Below, in pieces: positions 5,017-9,653 of a stretch of DNA of 9,653 bases. A model generated the notes under the pieces. It had not been told where the DNA came from and did not search any database. It saw nothing but the letters and a program-made list of their open reading frames with translations. The DNA is from Clostridiales bacterium (GTDB lineage: Bacteria > Bacillota > Clostridia > Christensenellales > CAG-138), in assembly GCA_009783775.1 (NCBI GenBank), contig WRCT01000060.1:1-9653 (forward strand), written 5' to 3'. Made by a program: the position numbers and the translations under genes. Positions within the stretch are counted from its first letter, which is position 1, and each line of letters starts with the position of its first letter.

Positions 5017-7089
5017 CTATTCCTCTTCGTCCTCGTCGCGCTGCGCCTGCTCGATGATCTTCTGCGCAATGTTGCCCGGCACGTCCTCGTACCGCACAAA
5101 GGCCGCGGCAAACGAACCGCGCGCCTGGGTCATGGAACGCAGGTCGGTCGCATACTTGGCCATCTCGGCCAGCGGCGCCTCCGCCACGACTTCGGTCCCG
5201 CCGTCCGTCGGGTTCATGCCCAGCATTCTGCCGCGCCTGCGGTTTAAGTCGCCGATGATATCGCCCACATACTCGCTGGGAACCGTGATCCGATACTCAT
5301 AGATCGGCTCGATCAGCGTGGGGCCGGCCTTTGCGCAAGCGGCCTTATAGGACAGGCGCGCCGCGCTCTTGAACGCAACTTCCTTGGAGTCGACCGGATG
5401 GTACTTGCCGTCGTACAGCGTGGCCTTGAGGCCAACCATCGGATAACCCGCCAGCACGCCGCGCTGCATGGCTTCCTTGAGGCCCTTTTCCACAGCGGGA
5501 ATGTATTCCTTGGGCACTACGCCGCCGACGATTGCGTTGACAAACTCGTAATCCGCGCCCTCGGCCGCAGGCTCAAAGCGCATTTGCACCACGCCGAACT
5601 GGCCGCTGCCGCCCGATTGCTTTTTATGTTTGCCTTCCGCTTCCGCCATGGCGCGGATCGTCTCACGGTAGGGAATGCGCGGGTCGCCGACCTGCGCCTC
5701 GACGTTCGACTTGTTGCGCAGCTTGCCGCAGACCACGTCGATATGCATTTCGCCCAGGCCCCGAATCAGCACGTCGCCCGTCTCGGCGTTCTTCTCGATG
5801 GCGATGGTCGGATCTTCCTCGCGAATACGGTTGAGGCCCGAGATGACCTTGTCCTCTTCGCCCTGTTTCTTCGCTGTAACGGCCAAACTGATACTCGGCG
5901 CGGGGAAAGCGATCTCCGCCACGCGCACCTGCTCGCTTTGGTCGCAGAGCGTGTCGTTCGTGTTGGTGAACTGGAGCTTGGCCAGCGCGCCGATATCGCC
6001 CGCGCGCAGCTTATCCTGCGGCATGGATTTCTTGCCGCGAATCAACACCGGCGTGCCGGGTTTCTCCGCCTTCTCGGCCGTGACATTATAGGGCGCCACG
6101 GAGGAATCCAGCGTGCCCCGCATTACCTTGACAATGGAGAACCGGCCGAACTGGTCGTTGACCGTCTTGGCCACCTGCGCCACCAGCTTGCCCTCGCGGG
6201 TCAGTTTCACGGGCGCGCCGGTCTTGACGTCAAAGGCGGCGGGCAAAGCCGCCTCCGCTGCGGAGGGAAGATAGTGCACGATATTGTCAAGCAGCGTAGC
6301 CACGCCGGTACAGGATACCGCCGTCACACAGCAGACGGGCGTCACATCGCCGGCCAACACGCCGACGGACAGGCCCTGCAGGATCTCTTCCCGCGAGAGC
6401 TCACCTTCCTCAAAATATTTTTCCATCAAGGCCTCATCGGACTCGGCGGCGGCCTCGGTCAGCTGCTCGTACAGGCTCTGCGCGGTCGAGGAAAGGTTGC
6501 CCGGGATCTCCGCGTCCTTCTCGCCCTTGCCGTCAAAGAGCTTGGCTTTCATGTTTACGATATCGACATACCCCTTGAAGTTCGCGCCGTCCATAATGGG
6601 CAGCTGAATCGGCACCACGCTGGGCCCGAACTTTTCGTTCACGGCCTGCATGACCTTTTCAAAGTTGGCGTTCTCGCGGTCCATCTGATTGATGACCATC
6701 ATGCGCGCCTTACCCTGCGCCTTGGACATTGCCATCGCCTTCTCCGTGCCGACCACGGGACCGGATACCGCGCCGACCACAATCAGCGCGCTGTCGCAGA
6801 GCGCCATGGCAGCGGCGACTTCGCCGTAAAAATCGAAAAACCCGGGTGCGTCGATGATATTGATTTTCGTGTTTTTCCACTCCAAAGGCGCCAGCGCCAT
6901 GTTGATGGAAATACTGCGTTTGATCTCCTCCGGGTCAAAGTCCGTTGTGGTGCCCCCGTTTTCCACCTTTCCCTGGCGGTCAACCAGTCCCGCCTGCAGC
7001 AGCATGGCCTCCGTCAAAGTGGTCTTGCCCTCGCCCCCGTGGCCGAAGATGCCGATGTTGCGAATGTCCTTCGCCAAATAGTCTTTCAT
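5017..7089 (-). CDS. Elongation factor G paralog (EF-G-like translational GTPase)
   Basis: This 690-residue protein has the full five-domain EF-G layout: G domain (about 1-280), domain II, domain III (GLNRIREEDPTIAIEKN, then GLGEMHIDVV), domain IV (KKQSGGSGQFGVVQM, GGVVPKEYIPAVEKGL, DGKYHPVDSKEVAFKSAA) and domain V (YEYRITVPSEYVGDIIGDL). The nucleotide motifs diverge from canonical EF-G. G1 is GHGGEGKT (16-23), not AHIDAGKT. G2 is RSISI (58-62), with Ser61 at the usual Thr. G3 is DAPGFFDF (80-87), with Phe84 at the usual catalytic His. G4 is NQMD (134-137). These mark the EF-G-like (FusA2-type) group rather than the housekeeping factor, and no rpsL, rpsG or tuf genes are adjacent. The start at 7089 has GGGAG 7 nt upstream and matches the family N-terminus; an extension to 7176 crosses the promoter. 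The C-terminus is acidic (RDEDEEE). Its role in translation is uncertain. Confidence 0.93.
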   Translation of the reverse strand: MKDYLAKDIRNIGIFGHGGEGKTTLTEAMLLQAGLVDRQGKVENGGTTTDFDPEEIKRSISINMALAPLEWKNTKINIIDAPGFFDFYGEVAAAMALCDSALIVVGAVSGPVVGTEKAMAMSKAQGKARMMVINQMDRENANFEKVMQAVNEKFGPSVVPIQLPIMDGANFKGYVDIVNMKAKLFDGKGEKDAEIPGNLSSTAQSLYEQLTEAAAESDEALMEKYFEEGELSREEILQGLSVGVLAGDVTPVCCVTAVSCTGVATLLDNIVHYLPSAAEAALPAAFDVKTGAPVKLTREGKLVAQVAKTVNDQFGRFSIVKVMRGTLDSSVAPYNVTAEKAEKPGTPVLIRGKKSMPQDKLRAGDIGALAKLQFTNTNDTLCDQSEQVRVAEIAFPAPSISLAVTAKKQGEEDKVISGLNRIREEDPTIAIEKNAETGDVLIRGLGEMHIDVVCGKLRNKSNVEAQVGDPRIPYRETIRAMAEAEGKHKKQSGGSGQFGVVQMRFEPAAEGADYEFVNAIVGGVVPKEYIPAVEKGLKEAMQRGVLAGYPMVGLKATLYDGKYHPVDSKEVAFKSAARLSYKAACAKAGPTLIEPIYEYRITVPSEYVGDIIGDLNRRRGRMLGMNPTDGGTEVVAEAPLAEMAKYATDLRSMTQARGSFAAAFVRYEDVPGNIAQKIIEQAQRDEDEEE

Positions 7090-7101
7090 GTTCGTTCTCC
7101 C

Positions 7102-7132
7102 AATCGGATTTATTTGTATCAAGCGTCCGATT
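7102..7132 (-). promoter_or_regulatory. Leader hairpin next to the EF-G paralog ribosome binding site
   Basis: AATCGGA (7102-7108) pairs perfectly with TCCGATT (7126-7132) around a 17-nt AT-rich loop. It lies within the predicted 5' leader and ends just upstream of the GGGAG site (7097-7101). It could modulate translation, but seven pairs with a long loop are weak evidence. Confidence 0.25.
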
Positions 7133-7157
7133 CCCCATAGACGCCCATAATGAAAAG

Positions 7158-7186
7158 AGTTTATCAGATTTCCCACTTGTTGTAAA
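7158..7186 (-). promoter_or_regulatory. Promoter of the EF-G paralog
   Basis: On the minus strand TTTACA (7186-7181, 5/6 match to the -35 consensus) is followed after exactly 17 bp by TAAACT (7163-7158, 4/6 match to the -10 consensus). Initiation near 7151 would give a leader of about 60 nt. The region is AT-rich against GC-rich surroundings and lies in the only sizeable gap upstream of the gene. Sigma-A type recognition is inferred. Confidence 0.6.
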
Positions 7187-7220
7187 TAAAAACTTTGTGA
7201 TAGTCTTTCATCATTTTTCG

Positions 7221-7236
7221 CATACTAGACGATATG
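7221..7236 (+). promoter_or_regulatory. Candidate -10 box placed for a leaderless VanW-protein mRNA
   Basis: CATACT (7221-7226, 4/6 match to TATAAT) ends only 7 nt before the ATG at 7234. The intervening sequence AGACGAT holds no Shine-Dalgarno match, nor does the stretch before it. A TTGTGA at 7195-7200 could be the -35, but the 20-bp spacing is long. If the box is used, transcription would begin at or next to the start codon. Confidence 0.35.
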
Positions 7237-8385
7237 AAAAAACAATTCTTATTTTGCATTCTTATACTGGGTCTGCTCGGCTGCGGCGGCCGTCCGGAGC
7301 CGCTGCCCATCGAGCCGCGACCCTTGCGCGTGGAAACGCCAATTTCCCAGAGCACAAGGGTTTCCTTCACACGGAACAAAGAGGTAATCTACGAGGCCAC
7401 CCTGCACGGCACGCAGACGAATTACGACGCGATTATCAGCGAGCTGGAGACCAGGGTCGCCACCGAGGCCGTGGACGCGACGGCAAAGCGCGCAGAGGCC
7501 TTTGACACACCCTACGAATACACGTCGGAACAGGAGGGCCTGGCCGTGGACCGAGAATCGCTGACGGCGGCATTGAGCGCGATCAGCGGCGCGGATGACG
7601 CAACGATCGAGGTGCCGACCAAACCCCTCTCCCCCGCCGTCACGCGGGAATCGCTGCAAAACGAGCAGGCCCTGCTGGCCAGCTTTACCACCTCGTTTGA
7701 CAAGTCCACGCTGCGCAAGAAGAACCGCGTTCACAATATTACGTTAGCCGCCTCGCTGCTCAACGGCCAGGTAATAGAGCCCAACGCCGTGCTGAGCGTG
7801 AACAAGACGATCGGCGACCGCAACAAGAAGAACGGGTATAAAACCGCCGCCGCCATTGTGGGCGGCAAGTATGAGGACGAGTTCGGCGGCGGGGTCTGCC
7901 AGGTGTCCAGCACCCTGTACAACGCCTGTCTGATGGCGGATCTGGAGATCGTTGAGCGGTACCATCACAGCTGGCCCATGTCCTATGTGCCCATCGGCCG
8001 CGACGCCACCATCAGCACGGGCCAAAAGGATCTGAGGATCAAAAACACCACGGGCGCGCCGCTGCTGATTCTGGCGCAGGTGGACGAAACGAACAAAACC
8101 ATCACCTTCAGCCTCTACGGCAAAAAACCGGAGGGTTATGCCTATATCGAAATCACCTCGGAAAAAACCGGCAGCATTCCCGCGCCAAAGACCAAGGTCA
8201 AGCTGGAGGAGAGCCTGCCCGCCGGCACTCGCGACACAGAGCGCAAAAGCCGCAAGGGCCAGATCTCGGAGACCTATAAGATCTACTATGACGAACAGGG
8301 CAACATGATCCGGAAGGTACTGCTCTACAAGGACACCTACGCGCCCGTGCAGGGGATTGAGTATGTGTCGTCTGATCTTTACTGA
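7234..8385 (+). CDS. VanW family lipoprotein with C-terminal G5-like domain
   Basis: This 383-residue protein starts with a lipoprotein signal peptide (MKKQFLFCILILGLLGC, lipobox LLGC with the lipidated cysteine at 17), so it should be anchored on the outer face of the membrane. Residues about 45-125 resemble the peptidoglycan-binding-like region often found before VanW domains. The VanW domain (about 150-298) is clear from FDKSTLRKKNRVHNI, LNGQVIEPNAVLSVN, GGGVCQVSSTLYNACL (218-233) and YHHSWPMSYVPIGRDATIS. The end (about 303-378) resembles a G5 domain. VanW proteins occur in some vancomycin-resistance clusters and broadly in Clostridia, with unknown biochemical function; no other van gene is nearby, so resistance should not be inferred. 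No Shine-Dalgarno sequence precedes the ATG, and an in-frame TAG at 7201 rules out a distant start. The gene overlaps the sugar kinase gene tail to tail by 7 bp. Confidence 0.93.
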   Translation: MKKQFLFCILILGLLGCGGRPEPLPIEPRPLRVETPISQSTRVSFTRNKEVIYEATLHGTQTNYDAIISELETRVATEAVDATAKRAEAFDTPYEYTSEQEGLAVDRESLTAALSAISGADDATIEVPTKPLSPAVTRESLQNEQALLASFTTSFDKSTLRKKNRVHNITLAASLLNGQVIEPNAVLSVNKTIGDRNKKNGYKTAAAIVGGKYEDEFGGGVCQVSSTLYNACLMADLEIVERYHHSWPMSYVPIGRDATISTGQKDLRIKNTTGAPLLILAQVDETNKTITFSLYGKKPEGYAYIEITSEKTGSIPAPKTKVKLEESLPAGTRDTERKSRKGQISETYKIYYDEQGNMIRKVLLYKDTYAPVQGIEYVSSDLY

Positions 8386-9332
8386 TTCAAAAAACTTTCA
8401 ATTTCAGCTGGCGTCGGCGTCGCCCTGCCCCCGCGACGGGAGACGCAAATCGCCGCCGTGGCGCAGGCATGACGGTTGGATTCGGCCAAGGAGCGCCCGA
8501 AGAGCCGCGCCGCGATGAAACCGGCGTTGTAGGCGTCGCCAGCACCGACCGCGTCAGAGACGGTCACGGGAAAACCGGATTGATGGGTTTCTCCGTCGGC
8601 TGAATAGACCGTGGCGCCGCGTCCGCCCAGGCGCGAAATCACGGCACGGGTTGGTGTGACCAATGAACGCGCCGCTTTTTCCACGTCGTCTATGCCCGCC
8701 AGCGGCGCAATCTCATCCTCGCCTGAGCCCAGCAGATAATGACAGTAAGGCAGGGCCGCTTGCAGATTGCCGGCAAAATCCGGATCCAACGCCGTCTCAA
8801 GCCGCACATTGATATCCAGCGAAACGGGCACGCCCGCCGCAAAGCATCGCCGCATTAAATCAATCTGTACAGAGGCCGCCGGATCCTCGCGCAGGGTGAT
8901 CCCACTGCTATGCAGCCAGGAGATATGATTCTCAATCCCCTCCGGTATCTGTGAGGGCAGAATTTGATGTTGGCTGGCGTGATTACGCGGGCAGGCAAAG
9001 GTGAACCGCTCGCCCGTTTGGTCGAGCACGATCAGCACCAACACCGTCGTGCAGCCCTCGTCCTTGCGAAACAGCGACACGTCCACGCCCTCACCCGCCA
9101 GCCCATCATAGAGCATACGCCCGTAGCCGTCATTGCCGACCGTTCCGCAGAAGGAAACAGGCAAACTCTGCCGCCGCAGGCCCACGCTGGTGTTGGCGAC
9201 ACTGCCGCCGTGTTCCAGACAGACCGCCAGCAGCGCAGGGTCAATGTCCGCGTGAGAGCGTGCCTCTACCGCCGTTCCATAGGGAATGATCAGATCGGGA
9301 CAGATATCACCAAAGCACAAAACAGATTTCAT
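8379..9332 (-). CDS. PfkB family carbohydrate kinase
   Basis: This 317-residue protein has the ribokinase/PfkB layout. It has an N-terminal VLCFGDICPDLI strand, the Gly-rich GGSVANTSVGLRRQ and FCGTVGNDGYGRML region (42-74, PfkB signature 1), SLDINVRLE in the middle, and the C-terminal DAVGAGDAYNAGF (260-272, signature 2) with the anion hole GAGD and catalytic base Asp266. It should phosphorylate a sugar or sugar acid with ATP in the cytoplasm. The substrate cannot be named: there is no transporter, isomerase or aldolase gene beside it. The ATG at 9332 is preceded by a strong AAGGAG 6 nt upstream. Transcription probably starts from an extended -10 box at 9373-9378, shared in the intergenic region with the divergent membrane-protein gene. 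The 3' end overlaps the VanW gene by 7 bp in convergent orientation. Confidence 0.95.
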   Translation of the reverse strand: MKSVLCFGDICPDLIIPYGTAVEARSHADIDPALLAVCLEHGGSVANTSVGLRRQSLPVSFCGTVGNDGYGRMLYDGLAGEGVDVSLFRKDEGCTTVLVLIVLDQTGERFTFACPRNHASQHQILPSQIPEGIENHISWLHSSGITLREDPAASVQIDLMRRCFAAGVPVSLDINVRLETALDPDFAGNLQAALPYCHYLLGSGEDEIAPLAGIDDVEKAARSLVTPTRAVISRLGGRGATVYSADGETHQSGFPVTVSDAVGAGDAYNAGFIAARLFGRSLAESNRHACATAAICVSRRGGRATPTPAEIESFLNQ

Positions 9333-9372
9333 TCTCTACTCCTTACCCGCGATTTCTAAAATACATAATGTA

Positions 9373-9381
9373 ATTATAGCA
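9373..9381 (-). promoter_or_regulatory. Extended -10 promoter of the PfkB kinase gene
   Basis: The minus strand reads TGCTATAAT, a perfect TATAAT (9378-9373) with the TGn extension. No good -35 box is present at 16-18 bp, which fits extended -10 promoters. Initiation near 9366 leaves a leader of about 34 nt containing the AAGGAG site (9339-9344). Confidence 0.65.
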
Positions 9382-9396
9382 CTATTTGATAGTTTA

Positions 9397-9405
9397 TGGT
9401 ATACT
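9397..9405 (+). promoter_or_regulatory. Extended -10 promoter of the right-edge membrane protein gene
   Basis: The plus strand reads TGGTATACT, a TATACT box (5/6 match) at 9400-9405 with a TGn extension and no clear -35. It ends 8 nt before the ATG at 9414, so the predicted transcription start falls at or next to the start codon. It lies 22 bp from the divergent kinase -10 box, so the two promoters probably compete or share a regulator. Confidence 0.55.
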
Positions 9406-9413
9406 GTTTGGCA

Positions 9414-9653
9414 ATGAAACCACGCAGATATACCGCGATCCGAATTATCCTGACCATACTGCCCCTGGCGGTCCTGTTGACCCTGTTCGGGCTTTGGCTT
9501 ATTTTCACGCCGCCGCAGTATGTGGAGTCCGCCCTTGTGGCCACGCTGGCGCTGGCGCTTTTTGTGTGGATCGGCATTCGTTTCGTGCCGCAGCTGATGG
9601 ACTGGTTTATCGTGGGCGAGAAAGATTTGCTCCCCCAATCCACCGGCTGGCGC
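9414..9653 (+). CDS. Membrane protein of unknown function, N-terminal part (runs off right edge)
   Basis: The frame from the ATG at 9414 stays open to the window end (80 residues, no stop). A basic start (MKPRRYTAIR) is followed by two hydrophobic segments at about residues 10-31 (IILTILPLAVLLTLFGLWLI) and 40-60 (SALVATLALALFVWIGIRF). The short loop between them contains FTPPQYVE, and a more polar stretch (DWFIVGEKDLLPQSTGWR) ends the visible part. This looks like the start of a multi-pass inner-membrane protein; I do not recognise the family. Codon use and GC match the neighbours. Upstream there is no Shine-Dalgarno sequence, only an extended -10 box ending 8 nt before the ATG. An in-frame ATG at 9396 is an alternative start but would overlap that box. 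Confidence 0.7.
   Translation, partial: MKPRRYTAIRIILTILPLAVLLTLFGLWLIFTPPQYVESALVATLALALFVWIGIRFVPQLMDWFIVGEKDLLPQSTGWR

Noticed and set aside
6252..6266. A perfect 7-bp palindrome around one base (CCTCCGC T GCGGAGG) that could be a hairpin or repeat copy.
   Set aside because: It lies inside a well-conserved part of the EF-G paralog frame and encodes an ordinary Ala/Glu/Pro stretch, so GC-rich codons explain it.
5398..7140. A 580-codon open frame on the plus strand opposite the EF-G paralog.
   Set aside because: The translation is low-complexity and rich in His, Arg, Ala, Leu and Gly, with no recognisable domain. It mirrors the codon bias of a GC-rich, highly conserved gene on the other strand, so it is a shadow frame.
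7234..8385. Possible vancomycin-resistance locus because of the VanW protein.
   Set aside because: No VanH, VanA/B ligase, VanX, VanY or VanRS genes are present; VanW-domain lipoproteins are common in Clostridia without resistance.
9336..9638. Minus-strand frames of 100 and 89 codons opposite the right-edge membrane protein.
   Set aside because: They are shadow frames with polar low-complexity translations; the plus-strand frame has two convincing hydrophobic segments and its own -10 box.

Overview
The window looks like chromosomal DNA from a GC-rich member of the Bacillota, most likely class Clostridia. The main evidence is a SepF/DivIVA cell-division pair, an all-alpha dUTPase, a VanW-type lipoprotein and mostly strong AAGGAG-like ribosome binding sites. 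The exact taxon cannot be fixed from the sequence. No tRNA, rRNA, CRISPR array, insertion sequence or phage gene is visible, and almost every base is coding.

Left block (1-4891, all minus strand, read right to left). Seven genes are packed head to tail: an M16 zinc peptidase, a dUTP diphosphatase, a membrane-anchored HlyD-like protein, the PLP-homeostasis protein YggS, SepF, a very short DivIVA-domain protein, and the N-terminal part of a YgiQ-type radical SAM protein that runs off the left edge. They overlap or lie within 13 bp of each other, so they are probably one transcript with translational coupling. The core (HlyD-like, YggS, SepF, DivIVA) is a cell-division neighbourhood; the flanking genes are a protease, a nucleotide-pool sanitizer and a radical SAM enzyme.

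Middle block (4892-8385). A 125-bp gap holds a terminator-like hairpin and a second, compact palindrome placed directly after the stop of an EF-G paralog (minus strand). The paralog has an altered switch II motif, DAPGF instead of DTPGH. A 144-bp divergent region with a good minus-strand promoter separates it from a plus-strand VanW/G5 lipoprotein, which has no visible Shine-Dalgarno sequence.

Right block (8379-9653). A PfkB-family sugar kinase (minus strand) overlaps the VanW gene tail to tail by 7 bp. It shares a short divergent promoter region with a plus-strand membrane-protein gene cut by the right edge. That gene also lacks a Shine-Dalgarno sequence and starts about 8 nt after an extended -10 box. 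The two plus-strand genes may therefore be translated from leaderless mRNAs, unlike the minus-strand genes.

I found no clearly new multi-gene system. The most useful leads are the EF-G paralog lacking the catalytic histidine, the HlyD-like protein and mini-DivIVA in the division operon, the palindrome after the EF-G paralog, and the two candidate leaderless genes.
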